A stretch of 64,000 bases of DNA from Mesorhizobium sp. WSM3859 (GCF_002295065.1 NZ_NSGG01000009.1:62001-126000); one strand, 5' to 3'. Shown: positions 1 through 9,071, counted from the stretch's first letter. Translations and numbers: made by a program. Notes: a model not told the origin generated them from the sequence alone.

Positions 1-244
1 CCGTCATCACCGCCGCCTTGACCGAGACGATGGTGGCATCTCGCCATTCAAGCGAGCCGAAATAGCTTTCGTACCAGCGCAGCGACCATTCCTGCGGCGG
101 GAACTCCAGGAGCGAGGAGCCGGAGAAGGACATGATGACGATGATCACCGACGGGGCGATCAGGAACAGCATGACAAGGCCGCCGAGCGCGTAGAGCCAG
201 AGTCGTTGCCGATGCGAGATGGGCAAGGCGTTTTCCATGCTCAT
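1..244 (-). CDS. ABC transporter permease, PotC-like (partial, runs off window)
   Basis: This is the N-terminal part of an inner-membrane permease of a polyamine/opine-type ABC importer. About 80 residues are visible: a short basic N-terminus, then a hydrophobic first membrane segment (ALGGLVMLFLIAPSVIIVIM), followed by the FPPQEWSLRWYESYF stretch typical of PotC-like permeases. The ATG at 244 overlaps the TGA of the upstream permease as ATGA. An in-frame ATG at 238 is an alternative start. It is the last visible gene of a four-gene minus-strand operon (binding protein, ATPase, permease, permease). The C-terminal half lies outside the window. Confidence 0.85.
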   Translation of the reverse strand, partial: MSMENALPISHRQRLWLYALGGLVMLFLIAPSVIIVIMSFSGSSLLEFPPQEWSLRWYESYFGSLEWRDATIVSVKAAVMT

Positions 245-1164
245 CGCCGGCTCCAGACCCCGGTGGCGCGGGCGCCGAGCAGCCAGTGGAAGAGGCCGAG
301 CAGCGCCAGCGTGACGCCAAGCAACACCACGCCGAGCGCTGCGCCCGCGCCCCAGTTGGAATAGAGGCTGGTGGTCTGCTCCATGCGCATCGCCCACATG
401 ATCACCTTGCCGCCGCCCATCAGCGCCGGCGTGACGAAAAAGCCGAGGCAAAGCACGAAGACGATGACCACACCCGAGGCCAGGCCAGGCAGCGACAGCG
501 GGAAGAAGATCTGCCGGAAGGTGGCCGCCGGGCTGGCGCCGAGATTCATGCCGGCGCGCAGGCAGTCGACGTCGATGGTCTTCATCGAGGCGTAGAGCGG
601 CAGCACCAGGAAGGGCAGCATGATGTGGGTCATGCCGATGACGACGCCGGCGAAATTGTTGGCGAGCGGCAGCGGCTGGGAGATGACGCCGAGATCCATC
701 AGCCACGTGTTCACCAGCCCCTTGCGCTGCAGGATGACCAGCCAGGCATAGGTGCGCACCAGCACCGAGGTCCAGAACGGCAGGACGACGAAGATCAGGC
801 AAATCGACGCCGCGCGACGCGGCAGCTGCGACAGCATATAGGCCAAGGGATAGCCGAGCAGTATGCAGGCGCCGGTGACGGTGAAGGCCACCTTGAAGGT
901 GGTGACGAAGGTCTTGATGTAGGACGCCTGCTCGAAGAAGCGCGCGTAATTGGCGGCACTGAGCTGACCGCTCTCATCGAACAGCGAAAGCCAGAACAGC
1001 CAGCCGATCGGGACGATGATGACGGCGAAGACCAGGAAGAGCCCAGGCGACAGCAGCGCGAGCATGCCGCGCGCTTCCCGTCGCGCATCGGCGTTGAGCG
1101 CATCGCCATTGAGCGCCCCGTCGCGGCGGGAGGCATGATCGAGACTGGCGGATGCGAGGCTCAT
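241..1164 (-). CDS. ABC transporter permease, PotB-like
   Basis: Inner-membrane permease of 307 residues for a polyamine/opine-type importer. It has about six hydrophobic segments. The conserved cytoplasmic loop that contacts the ATPase is visible as LRAGMNLGASPAATFRQIFFPLSLPG, with the EAA-like core GASP..TFRQIFFP. The reading frame is open further upstream, but the ATG at 1164 overlaps the ATPase stop codon as ATGA and is preferred. Its neighbours are the ATPase upstream and a second permease downstream, both with 4-base overlaps, so the operon is tightly coupled. The substrate cannot be read from the permease. Confidence 0.9.
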   Translation of the reverse strand: MSLASASLDHASRRDGALNGDALNADARREARGMLALLSPGLFLVFAVIIVPIGWLFWLSLFDESGQLSAANYARFFEQASYIKTFVTTFKVAFTVTGACILLGYPLAYMLSQLPRRAASICLIFVVLPFWTSVLVRTYAWLVILQRKGLVNTWLMDLGVISQPLPLANNFAGVVIGMTHIMLPFLVLPLYASMKTIDVDCLRAGMNLGASPAATFRQIFFPLSLPGLASGVVIVFVLCLGFFVTPALMGGGKVIMWAMRMEQTTSLYSNWGAGAALGVVLLGVTLALLGLFHWLLGARATGVWSRR

Positions 1165-2324
1165 TGGTCGGCCACCAGAACGACGTCCTGCGCATCGATG
1201 CCGAGCGTGATCGGCTCGCCCGGCGCCGGCAGTTTCGCCAGCACGTCGGAACGGCAATAGTCGCGCAACGTCACCTGCCGGCCATCCCTGAGCGTCGCGT
1301 AGCAGACGAAGCTGTCGCCCTGATAGATGACGTCGCCGACGGTCGCCGGCAGCAGGTTGACGCCGCCGGCCTCGTCGGCGTCGGCGACCAGGCGCAGCTT
1401 TTCCGGCCGCACCACCATGAGATGCCGGCCGGCGGACGGCGCGGTCGTGGTCATGCGAAGCTTCCTGTCCTCGTACCAGACGCTGCCGTTGCGGCTCTCT
1501 ACGGGAACGAAGCTGGACTCGCCGATGAAGCCGGCGACGAACTTGGTCTGCGGCCTGGCGTAAAGAACCTCGGGCTGGTCGATCTGCTCGATGCGACCGG
1601 CATTCATGACGGCGATGCGGTCCGACATGGTGATCGCCTCACGCTGGTCGTGCGTGACGTAGACCGTGGTCATGCCCAGCCTGCGATGCAGGTTGCGCAG
1701 CTCGATCTGCATGTGCTCGCGCAGGCTCTTGTCGAGCGCCGACAGCGGCTCGTCCATCAAAACGATGCGCGGCTCGAAAACGATGGCGCGGGCCAGAGCC
1801 ACGCGCTGGCGCTGGCCGCCGGAGAGCTGGTCGACACGGCGCTCGCCAAGGCCTTTCAACTGCACCAGGTCCAATGCCCGCTCGACGCGTTCCGCCGTTT
1901 CGGCCGCCGATACGTGGCGCTGCTTCAGCGGAAAGGCGATGTTGTGGAAGACGTTCATATGCGGGAACAGCGCATAGTTCTGGAACACCATTCCGATGTT
2001 GCGCTTGTGCGGCGGCATGGTGATGATCTCCTCGCCACCGACCTTGATGGAACCGGCATTGGCCCGCACGAAGCCGGCCAGGATCATCAACAGCGTCGTC
2101 TTTCCCGAGCCGGACGGTCCGAGCAGCGTCAGGAATTCGCCCGCCGCGACATCGAGGCTGAGATCGCTGAGGATGGAGACAGCACCGAAGCGCTTCTCGA
2201 TACCGCTTATGCCGATGGGCAGCGCGGACTGCGCGAGAGACAAGAGCATCTCCTTCAACTCCGGATCATTTTGCGAACGATGCGGAGTGGCGCCGCGAGG
2301 ACGCCGCTCCAGTACGATCGTCAT
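1161..2324 (-). CDS. ABC transporter ATP-binding protein, PotA-like
   Basis: ATPase of 387 residues that powers the adjacent importer. Walker A reads GPSGSGKTT, the signature LSGGQRQRVALARA and Walker B VLMDEPLSALD, followed by the switch histidine in YVTHDQREA. After the nucleotide-binding domain comes a C-terminal TOBE-type extension of about 120 residues, as in spermidine/putrescine and iron ATPases. The N-terminus carries an extra basic stretch of about 35 residues before the core. Start and stop codons overlap those of the neighbouring genes as ATGA. Confidence 0.93.
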   Translation of the reverse strand: MTIVLERRPRGATPHRSQNDPELKEMLLSLAQSALPIGISGIEKRFGAVSILSDLSLDVAAGEFLTLLGPSGSGKTTLLMILAGFVRANAGSIKVGGEEIITMPPHKRNIGMVFQNYALFPHMNVFHNIAFPLKQRHVSAAETAERVERALDLVQLKGLGERRVDQLSGGQRQRVALARAIVFEPRIVLMDEPLSALDKSLREHMQIELRNLHRRLGMTTVYVTHDQREAITMSDRIAVMNAGRIEQIDQPEVLYARPQTKFVAGFIGESSFVPVESRNGSVWYEDRKLRMTTTAPSAGRHLMVVRPEKLRLVADADEAGGVNLLPATVGDVIYQGDSFVCYATLRDGRQVTLRDYCRSDVLAKLPAPGEPITLGIDAQDVVLVADQ

Positions 2325-3361
2325 TGCTGGATCAGGTTGTTGAATTTCTCCGTCGCCTCGACGAGGGTGTCGCGCCAGAAGGCGGGATCCTGCAGCACCT
2401 GCTTCTTGACGTTGTCCGGCGCGGAATTGATGTCCTTGATGCGCTCGGGCGGGATCTTGCCGGTCTCGAAGGCCTTCTCATTCGCCGGGCCGTTGTCGAC
2501 ATAGAGCGGCAGGTTGGCCTGGAGGTCGGGGCTGACGAACTTTGCCAGCGCCTTCATGGCGAGGTCCTTGTTCTTGGAACCCTTCGGGATGACCATGCAG
2601 TCCGCGGTGAGCACGCCCTGATCGAAGGAGAAGCTGACCGGGGCACCGCTCTTCTTCAGCGTACCGGCTCGGCCGTTCCAGATGCTCGCCATGTCGACCT
2701 CGCCATCCTTGACGAGCTGCATGGCCTGCGCGCCGGAGGTCCACCACGCATCGATATGACCCTTGACCTTGTCGACGGATTGCAGCGCGCCGTCGATATC
2801 GACCGGATAGACCTTGTCGATCGGAATGCCCTTGGCCAAAGCGGCGACGCTCAGCGTTTCCGTCGCCTGGCTGCCGGAGAGCGCGCGGCGTCCGGGGAAT
2901 TTCTCGACGTTCCAGAAATCGGCCCAGGTTTTCGGGCCTTTGTCGCCGAAAACATCGGTGCGGTAGATCAGCACGACGGACGTGTAGGAGATGCCGACCC
3001 AGTCGTCATGCACGAGCTTCGGGTTGATGCCGGTCTTGTCGATGACGCTGTAGTCGAGCTTTTCGAACAGGCCTTCCTTGGATCCGCGGGCGCATTCGTC
3101 GGCGCCAAGCTCAGTGATGTCCCATTTGACGGCGTTGCCGGTGACCTGCAGCCGCACATCGTCGAGGCCGTTGGTGGTGTCCTGCTTGATAGTGATGCCG
3201 AGTTCCTTGGCCGTCGGATCGAAGAAGGCCTTGGTCTGCGCTTCCTGATAGGTGCCGCCCCATGAGGCGACGGTGATGGTGTCGGCGGCCGATGCCGGAA
3301 CGGCGGCCGATGCCAGCAGCCCGGCGAGCGCCAGGCCATTAATGCAAAGTCTCTTCGTCAT
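2321..3361 (-). CDS. Extracellular solute-binding protein, PotD/opine type
   Basis: Periplasmic binding protein of 346 residues, first gene of the importer operon. A Sec signal peptide is clear (MTKRLCINGLALAGLLASA, cleavage near ASA-ADTITVASWGG). The mature start ITVASWGGTYQEAQ is characteristic of polyamine-like solute-binding proteins (SBP_bac_1/8 group). The ATG at 3361 has a GGAG ribosome site about 8 bases upstream, so the 32 residues upstream in the open frame are excluded. The ligand is unknown; putrescine, spermidine or an opine-like amine is an inference from family only. Confidence 0.9.
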   Translation of the reverse strand: MTKRLCINGLALAGLLASAAVPASAADTITVASWGGTYQEAQTKAFFDPTAKELGITIKQDTTNGLDDVRLQVTGNAVKWDITELGADECARGSKEGLFEKLDYSVIDKTGINPKLVHDDWVGISYTSVVLIYRTDVFGDKGPKTWADFWNVEKFPGRRALSGSQATETLSVAALAKGIPIDKVYPVDIDGALQSVDKVKGHIDAWWTSGAQAMQLVKDGEVDMASIWNGRAGTLKKSGAPVSFSFDQGVLTADCMVIPKGSKNKDLAMKALAKFVSPDLQANLPLYVDNGPANEKAFETGKIPPERIKDINSAPDNVKKQVLQDPAFWRDTLVEATEKFNNLIQQ

Positions 3362-3411
3362 TTTCGCTTCTCCAACCGGTGTTCCCGTTATCGTTGATTT
3401 GGTATGCGAAT

Positions 3412-3421
3412 TTGTATACAA
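3412..3421. promoter_or_regulatory. Palindrome TTGTATACAA, probable GntR/FCD operator
   Basis: The 10-bp perfect palindrome TTGTATACAA lies 51 bp before the binding-protein gene and about 170 bp before the divergent GntR gene. It fits the TnGTnnnACnA type of site recognised by FadR-subfamily GntR proteins. It is flanked by a wider 7-bp inverted pair, GCGAATT (3406-3412) and AATTCGC (3432-3438). Its position between divergent units suggests control of the importer by the neighbouring regulator. Confidence 0.6.
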
Positions 3422-3589
3422 TTTTGAGTGTAATTCGCCGAAAGCCGATGTCAACACGGGGCTTCGGTATTTTGATGGTGGAGAAGCAGGGCAGCTCGGA
3501 GCGGCCGCGCGTCGCGACAGGGTCTGTTCAAGCAGGCGCTAAAAGGCACTACACTGCGATTCCATGACTGACCGTTGGAGGCGGGACGT

Positions 3590-4291
3590 TTGAGCAAGGA
3601 GAGAAAGAACACGCTGCGCGACTCGGTGTTCGAGAAGCTGAAGGCGTTGATCATCACCGGCCAGATCCCGCCGGGCGGCCGCGTCACGGAAAACGAGATC
3701 GCCGAGCGCCTGAAGGTGAGCCGCACGCCGGTGCGCGAGGCCTTCAACCGGCTGGAACGCGACGGCCTGGTGATCGGGCGGCCTCGCCAAGGCTATGTCG
3801 TGGCCGAATTCAACATCACCATGTTTCGCGAGGCCTTCGAAATCCGCGAAATGCTTGACGGGCGGGCGACCGAGCTGGCGGCAGCCAACGCGACCGCAGC
3901 CGACAAGGCGAGACTGCATGAGATGCTCGCCGAATGCGAGCGGCTGGCGGCGATCCCGGATCGAAGCACGCGGGAAAAATTCGAGGAGCTTCAGGTCGGA
4001 ATCGACCTGCACCGGGTGATCGCCGAAATCAGCGGCAATGAGATGCTCCACGGCATGCTTTGCGGCATCCTCGACAAGTGCCAGCAATATGTGTGGACCG
4101 AGCTTCTGTGGCTGAACGAATGGAAGCTTACCCGCGAGGAGCATGCCGGCATCGTCGACGCGATCTGCGCCGGCGATGTCGCTCTGGCCGGCGAGCGCGC
4201 CCGCGCGCATGTGCGCGCCTCACGCGAGAACATCCTGCGGCTGCTGCAGGCCAAGTCCGACTATCAAGGATTCTTCGCCAAGGCCTCGTGA
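3590..4291 (+). CDS. GntR-family regulator, FCD (FadR) subfamily
   Basis: Transcription factor of 233 residues. The winged helix lies at the N-terminus (VFEKLKALIITGQIPPGG, then ENEIAERLKVSRTPVREAF), followed by an all-helical FCD ligand-binding domain containing the metal-binding pattern D-x3-H (IDLHRVI) and later histidines (EEHAGIVDAI, RAHVRASR). I chose TTG at 3590 because GGAGG at 3577-3581 sits 8 bases before it. The TTG at 3575 would place that ribosome site inside the gene. It diverges from the polyamine-type importer operon and probably controls it through the TTGTATACAA site. Confidence 0.88.
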   Translation: MSKERKNTLRDSVFEKLKALIITGQIPPGGRVTENEIAERLKVSRTPVREAFNRLERDGLVIGRPRQGYVVAEFNITMFREAFEIREMLDGRATELAAANATAADKARLHEMLAECERLAAIPDRSTREKFEELQVGIDLHRVIAEISGNEMLHGMLCGILDKCQQYVWTELLWLNEWKLTREEHAGIVDAICAGDVALAGERARAHVRASRENILRLLQAKSDYQGFFAKAS

Positions 4292-4308
4292 GCCTTGGGC
4301 CCTGCCCG

Positions 4309-5394
4309 TCAGCTGGAAAGCATGGGGCAGTTGGCGCCACGGCGCAGGCTGACATGCGCCACGTCGCCGACGCTGAATTGCGAACCGTCGGCGCGCCGCG
4401 GGGCGTCGATGACGATCGATGTGCCCTGCCCGAGCTCGGCATGAAGGCGCAGCGTGCGGCCGTGGAAGACGACGCCGCTGACCCGCGCCGGCGCGGTGCC
4501 GTCGCCGGCTTCGCCTGCAACCAGAAGATCTTCCGGGCGCACGCCGATGGTGCGCGTGTCGCCGGCGGCCGGCGTCTCGCCACTGTCTGCGGTGGCCTCC
4601 AGCGGCAGCTCGCCGGCGGCGAAGCGCAGGCGCTCGCCATCACGGCCGACAAAGCACGACTGCAACAGGTTCATCGTGCCGATGAAGGAGGCGACGAAAC
4701 GCGTCGCTGGACGGTCGTAGAGCATTGCCGGCGCGGCGGTCTGCTCGATGCGACCCTTGTTCATGACGACGATGCGGTCGGAGATCGACAGCGCCTCGGT
4801 CTGGTCATGCGTGACCATGACGAAGGTGGTGCCGAGCCGCGATTGCAGCCGCTTCAGCTCGACCTGCATCTGCTCGCGCAGATGCGCGTCGAGCGCCGAC
4901 AGCGGCTCGTCGAGCAGAAGCACGCGCGGCTCGCAGACGATGGCGCGGGCTAAAGCGACGCGCTGGCGCTGGCCGCCGGAGAGTTCCGAGACGCGGGCGC
5001 GCAGCTTGTCGGCGAGGCCGACCATGTCGAGCGCGTCGCGGACGCGTTTTGCCTGCTCGGCGCCGGACATTTTGCGCAGCGACAGGCCGAAACCGACATT
5101 GGCCGCGACATCCATGTGCGGGAACAGCGCGTAGTCCTGGAAGACGGTGTTGACTGGACGATCGAAGGGCCTCAAGCCCGTGATGTCGCGGCCTTCGAGC
5201 AGGACATTGCCGCTCGACGGGCTCTCGAAGCCGGCGATGACGCGCAGGCTGGTCGTCTTGCCGCAGCCGGAAGGGCCAAGGAGGGTCAGGAACTCACCCG
5301 GAGCGATATCGAGATCGACGGCATCGAGGCCGACCACGCCACCTGGGAAGACTTTCGAGACTTTTTGCAGTCTTACGAGCGCGTCAGGCGCCAT
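4309..5394 (-). CDS. ABC transporter ATP-binding protein, PotA-like (second system)
   Basis: ATPase of 361 residues with Walker A GPSGCGKTT, signature LSGGQRQRVALARA, Walker B LLLDEPLSALD and switch region MVTHDQTEAL, plus a C-terminal TOBE domain. The ATG at 5394 overlaps the last codons of the upstream XRE-cupin regulator by 11 bases, implying coupled translation. It is separated from its presumed permeases and binding protein (6199-9029) by the regulator and a repeat element. It ends 17 bp from the convergent GntR gene. Confidence 0.92.
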   Translation of the reverse strand: MAPDALVRLQKVSKVFPGGVVGLDAVDLDIAPGEFLTLLGPSGCGKTTSLRVIAGFESPSSGNVLLEGRDITGLRPFDRPVNTVFQDYALFPHMDVAANVGFGLSLRKMSGAEQAKRVRDALDMVGLADKLRARVSELSGGQRQRVALARAIVCEPRVLLLDEPLSALDAHLREQMQVELKRLQSRLGTTFVMVTHDQTEALSISDRIVVMNKGRIEQTAAPAMLYDRPATRFVASFIGTMNLLQSCFVGRDGERLRFAAGELPLEATADSGETPAAGDTRTIGVRPEDLLVAGEAGDGTAPARVSGVVFHGRTLRLHAELGQGTSIVIDAPRRADGSQFSVGDVAHVSLRRGANCPMLSS

Positions 5395-5992
5395 CGCGCA
5401 CCTCGGACGGTTTTGTCGTGTTGACCCAGAGGATCTGGCAGCGCTCGGCGCCGGGGTTGCGGAAGGCGTGCAGCAGCGTGCTCTTGAAGGCAAAACTGTC
5501 ACCGGCTTTCAGCACATAAGTCGTGGCATCGACCACCAGCTCGACCTCGCCAGTCATGACGAAACCGAATTCGTGGCCGGCATGGGCGTAGGCTTCCGCT
5601 GTGCCGCCGCCTGCCTCCACCGTCACCAGCATGCCGGTGAGCGTCGCCGCAGGTGGCGACAGCAGCGCCTTGGCGATGCCTTCGGATTTCACTGGAATCT
5701 GCCGCCGCTTGTCGGCGCGCACGCAATAAAGGTCGTTGACCGCCTCGTTGCCGTCGGTGATCAGCGCGGAAGGCTCGATGTCGAGGGCGGCGGCCAGCGG
5801 CCAGATCACCTTGACGCGCAGCGAGGACATGCCGCGCTCGATCTGGCTGAGCGCGCCGATGGAGATGCCGGCTTTTGCGGCAAGGTCGGCGAGCGAGAGG
5901 TTACGCTCAAGGCGCAACGCCCGCACGCGCCGGCCGACGCGGATGTCGGCATCGTCTTTCGACCTTTCGGCGGCTTCGTCAAAGACATCCAT
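5384..5992 (-). CDS. XRE-family regulator with C-terminal cupin domain (PuuR-like)
   Basis: Regulator of 202 residues. An HTH_3 domain covers roughly residues 20-75 (LADLAAKAGISIGALSQIE), and a single cupin lies at the C-terminus (HAGHEFGFVMTGEVELVV..LKAGDSFAFKSTLLHAFRNPG). This architecture is shared with PuuR-type polyamine regulators, which fits the surrounding polyamine-type transport genes and the amine oxidase at 9112. The ATG at 5992 is taken as start; the frame runs further upstream into the repeat element but has no credible ribosome site there. Candidate target sites are the TTTCA-N6-TGAAA palindromes at 9056 and 10439. Confidence 0.88.
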   Translation of the reverse strand: MDVFDEAAERSKDDADIRVGRRVRALRLERNLSLADLAAKAGISIGALSQIERGMSSLRVKVIWPLAAALDIEPSALITDGNEAVNDLYCVRADKRRQIPVKSEGIAKALLSPPAATLTGMLVTVEAGGGTAEAYAHAGHEFGFVMTGEVELVVDATTYVLKAGDSFAFKSTLLHAFRNPGAERCQILWVNTTKPSEVRDGA

Positions 5993-6045
5993 GCAATGGT
6001 CCTCGTTGTCTTTCCACCGACGCGGCGCTGCGCCGCCAGGCTCCC

Positions 6046-6189
6046 CCTTCTCCCCTTGTGGGAGAAGGTGTCGCCGAAGGCGACGGATGAGGGGTGCTCC
6101 AGGGAACGCCAACGTCTCACTCCGCTGGATCACCCCTCATCCGTCTCGGCGCTGCGCGCCGATCCACCTTCTCCCACAAGGGGAGAAGG
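6046..6189. repeat. 144-bp palindromic extragenic repeat, copy 1
   Basis: This long imperfect palindrome begins CCTTCTCCCCTTGTGGGAG and ends with the reverse complement of the same sequence. Inner arms GGATGAGGGGT and ACCCCTCATCC also pair. It fills the gap between the binding-protein gene and the XRE-cupin gene. A second copy at 57827-57970 differs at about three positions. No open frame inside it looks real. Confidence 0.9.
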
Positions 6190-6198
6190 TAAGAGCGC

Positions 6199-7269
6199 TC
6201 ATCCCCCGGCCTTCACTTTCTCGAACATCTTGGCCACATCGTCATTCTGCTTCATCGGGCCGGTGAAGATGGTGCTCTTCAGCATCACGTCCGGGTCCGC
6301 CGGCAATTGCAGCTTGTCCAGTTCGTCCTTCGACACGCCGGCGAAAGCCGTGGCGAGCGAGCTGCCATAGCCGTAAGACTGGATCAGGAACTTGCCCGAG
6401 TCGGTGTCGAGCCGGCTGTTGATGAAGTCATAGGCGAGATCGACGTTCTTGGCGTCCTTGAGCATGACGAAGCCGCAGGCCCAGGTCAGCATGCCTTCCT
6501 TCGGCTTCATGAACTCGACCGGGACGCCCTGCTTCTTGAGCGACGTGGCCGACGCGTTCCAGGTCATGGCGGCGACCAGCTGGCCGCTGGCCAAAGCCTG
6601 CTCCACCGAGGTCATGTCGGTGGTGTAGCTCGACAACAGCGGCCGCTGCTCGCGCAGTTTTGCCGCCACCTTGTCCATCTGGTCCGGCGTCATGTCGAAG
6701 GGGTTCACGCCCGCCAGAAGTGCTGCGACGATGGGCGTGTCATGCACGGCGTCGATAGTCGCCATGCGGCCGGCATATTGCTTGTCCCAGAGAAGGTTCC
6801 AGCTCGCCTCGGGATTCTTCACCAGATCGGTGCGGTAGAGGATCGAGGTGTTGCCCCAGTCCCACGGCACCATCCACACCTTGCCGTCGCCAGCCTGCAG
6901 GTCGGGCAGGTTCTTGAACACCGGGAAGATCGAATCCCAGTTCTTGATACGCTTGGTGTCGATCGGCTGCAGCAGGCCTTCCTTGTTCCAGCGCGCCACC
7001 TTGTCATAGCAGGGATGCGCGATATCGGGCCGGAAGCCGGCCTTGACCTTGGTGAAGGCGTCGTCGTCATCGCCGAAGATCGACGCCTCGACGCCGTCCG
7101 GATGCGCGGCAAGGAAGCTCTTGTTGAAGTCGGGCAATTCATAGCCCGACCAAGTGAAATATTGCAGCTTGTCGGCGGCAAAAGCGACCGTCGACGACAG
7201 CGCCATGGCCAGGGCCGCGAGACCCGCCAGGGCCTTGCGGCCGGTTATCCATTTCAGGTGCATAGTCAT
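6199..7269 (-). CDS. Extracellular solute-binding protein, PotD/PotF type
   Basis: Periplasmic binding protein of 356 residues. The signal peptide is GRKALAGLAALAMALSSTVAFA, with cleavage after AFA, and the mature protein opens DKLQYFTWSGYELPDF, typical of polyamine-binding PotD/PotF relatives. The start is supported by AGGAG shortly upstream of the ATG at 7269. It follows two permease genes in the same direction and belongs to the second polyamine-type system. The ligand is not determinable from sequence alone. Confidence 0.9.
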   Translation of the reverse strand: MTMHLKWITGRKALAGLAALAMALSSTVAFAADKLQYFTWSGYELPDFNKSFLAAHPDGVEASIFGDDDDAFTKVKAGFRPDIAHPCYDKVARWNKEGLLQPIDTKRIKNWDSIFPVFKNLPDLQAGDGKVWMVPWDWGNTSILYRTDLVKNPEASWNLLWDKQYAGRMATIDAVHDTPIVAALLAGVNPFDMTPDQMDKVAAKLREQRPLLSSYTTDMTSVEQALASGQLVAAMTWNASATSLKKQGVPVEFMKPKEGMLTWACGFVMLKDAKNVDLAYDFINSRLDTDSGKFLIQSYGYGSSLATAFAGVSKDELDKLQLPADPDVMLKSTIFTGPMKQNDDVAKMFEKVKAGG

Positions 7270-7296
7270 TTTCGTTCTCCTCTTCTTTGTTGTGCT

Positions 7297-8115
7297 TCAG
7301 GCTGGATTGCGGCGCGCGGCGCCGAGGCCGCGATGGCGCAGGATTTCGGCGGTGCCGGCGATGATGAACGAGACAGTGAGGATCACCGTGCCCAGCGCCA
7401 TCACGGTCGGCAGCGAGCGCGGAAAACGCAACTGGCTCCAGATGTAGAGCGGCAGCGTCGGCTCGGTGCCGGCGAGGAAGAAGACGACGATGAACTCGTC
7501 GAAGGAAATCAGGAAAGAGAGCATGAAGGCCGACAGCACGGCGGGCGCGCTCAGCGGCAGCATGACACGGCGGAACGTCGTCCAATCGGAAGCGCCAAGA
7601 TCGAGCGCCGCCTCGCGAATGGTTTTCGGAATGGCAGCGAAGCGGCTGCGCATCACCACCACCGTCGTCGGCAGCGCGACGAGGATATGGCCGAGCACGA
7701 TCGAGATGCGCGATGGGCCGAGGCCGATGAGGTTGACCAAGATCAGAAGCGAAATGCCGACGATGACGCCGGGGATCAGGATCGGCAGCCGGGCGATGGC
7801 GCTGATGGTGGCGGCGAGTGGCGAGCGGCCATAGAGGTCCATATAGGAGACGGTGATGCCGCAAAGAGTCGCCCCGGAAGCCGCGATGACGCCGATGACC
7901 AGGCTGTTGGCCAGGGCGCCGGAGAGCACCGGATTGCCGTAGAGCGTGCGGTACCAGTCGAGCGTGAAGCCCTGGAGCGGAAACGCCGCCTGGATGGAAT
8001 TGTTGAAGGAAAACAGCGGGATCAGCAGCACCGGCAGATAGAGGAAGACGAGATAGGCGAGCACGTAAAGGCCGAGCCAGCGGCCGTCGCTGTTGGTGTT
8101 GGCCCGCGTGCTCAT
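7297..8115 (-). CDS. ABC transporter permease, PotC-like (second system)
   Basis: Inner-membrane permease of 272 residues with about six hydrophobic segments. The EAA-type loop reads IREAALDLGASDWTTFRRVMLPLSAP. The ATG at 8115 overlaps the stop of the upstream permease as ATGA, which decides the start over the longer open frame. It lies directly before the binding-protein gene and pairs with the PotB-like permease at 8112-9029. Confidence 0.92.
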   Translation of the reverse strand: MSTRANTNSDGRWLGLYVLAYLVFLYLPVLLIPLFSFNNSIQAAFPLQGFTLDWYRTLYGNPVLSGALANSLVIGVIAASGATLCGITVSYMDLYGRSPLAATISAIARLPILIPGVIVGISLLILVNLIGLGPSRISIVLGHILVALPTTVVVMRSRFAAIPKTIREAALDLGASDWTTFRRVMLPLSAPAVLSAFMLSFLISFDEFIVVFFLAGTEPTLPLYIWSQLRFPRSLPTVMALGTVILTVSFIIAGTAEILRHRGLGAARRNPA

Positions 8116-9029
8116 GTGCGGCTGCCGAACCGGCGGTCGGCGCCGCGCGCGACCAGCACGACGCATAGGATCACCAGCATGACGCAGACCGAAAGGGCGG
8201 CGCCAAACGGCCAGTCATTGGCCTTGCCGAACTGCGACTGGATCAGCGTGCCGATCATGGTGCTGGCCGGACCGCCGACCATGGCCGGCGTGACATAGTC
8301 GCCGACCGTCGGCACGAAGACGACGAGCGCCGCCGCCAGCACGCCCGGCATGGAATTGGGCAGCACGACGCGGCAGAACGATGTGAAGGGCCGCGCGCCG
8401 AGATCGGAGGCGGCTTCGAGCAGCGACTTCGGGATCGTGTCCAGCGCCACATAGATCGGCAGGATGGCGAAGGGCGCGTAAGCGTGGGCGAGCGTGACCA
8501 CCACCGCGGCCGGTGTGTTGAGGAAGGCAAGCGTCGGCTCCTTCCAAAGGCCGCTTTCGATGAAAGCTGAGTTCAGCACGCCGTTATAGGCGAGCACGAT
8601 CTTCCAGGCGAAGACGCGCAAGAGATAGCTGGTCCAGAAGGGCAGCGTGACCAGGAAGAGCAAAAGGTTGCGGCGGCGGCCGGCATGGAAGGCGAGGTAG
8701 TAGGCGACCGGATATGCGGTCGCAACGGTCGCGAGCGTCACCAGGCCGGCAATCACCAGCGAGCGCAGCGTCACCGTCCAGTAGAGCGGATCGGTGGCGA
8801 CGGTGAGGAAATTCTGCGCCGTCAGGCCGACGCCGAGCAGCGAGCCGTCATTGCCCCTGAAGGCGAGGAAGACCACAAGGCCGAGCGCGAACAGGATCAG
8901 GAAGAAGGTGACCAGCCCGCCCGGCAGCAGCATGGCGAAGCGGAAGACCGGCGAGATGCGGTTTTCCGGCAACGGCCGTGCTGCAACGATGGTCGACATG
9001 TTCATGGCCCGTTTGGCGAAACTGCCCAT
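8112..9029 (-). CDS. ABC transporter permease, PotB-like (second system)
   Basis: Inner-membrane permease of up to 305 residues with about six membrane segments and the loop LLEAASDLGARPFTSFCRVVLPNSMPG. Three in-frame starts are possible (9029, 9005, 8999) and none has a strong ribosome site; 9029 is the longest. A TTTCA-N6-TGAAA palindrome lies 27 bp upstream. The gene heads the permease, permease, binding-protein set and follows the amine oxidase gene on the same strand. Confidence 0.88.
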   Translation of the reverse strand: MGSFAKRAMNMSTIVAARPLPENRISPVFRFAMLLPGGLVTFFLILFALGLVVFLAFRGNDGSLLGVGLTAQNFLTVATDPLYWTVTLRSLVIAGLVTLATVATAYPVAYYLAFHAGRRRNLLLFLVTLPFWTSYLLRVFAWKIVLAYNGVLNSAFIESGLWKEPTLAFLNTPAAVVVTLAHAYAPFAILPIYVALDTIPKSLLEAASDLGARPFTSFCRVVLPNSMPGVLAAALVVFVPTVGDYVTPAMVGGPASTMIGTLIQSQFGKANDWPFGAALSVCVMLVILCVVLVARGADRRFGSRT

Positions 9030-9055
9030 CGGAATTCTGAAATCGCCTAATGTTT

Positions 9056-9071
9056 TTTCATATTCATGAAA
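9056..9071. promoter_or_regulatory. TTTCA-N6-TGAAA palindrome, candidate XRE-cupin operator
   Basis: A 16-bp inverted repeat TTTCA-TATTCA-TGAAA lies just upstream of the permease operon start at 9029. The same arms and spacing recur at 10439-10454 upstream of the amine oxidase. Its assignment to the XRE-cupin regulator at 5384-5992 is an inference from shared position within one gene set. Confidence 0.5.

Noticed and set aside
286..2504. Long open frames on the plus strand opposite the first ABC operon
   Set aside because: They are antisense shadows typical of high-GC DNA. Their translations are rich in Arg, His, Gln and Asp without domain motifs, while the minus-strand frames carry clear ABC signatures.
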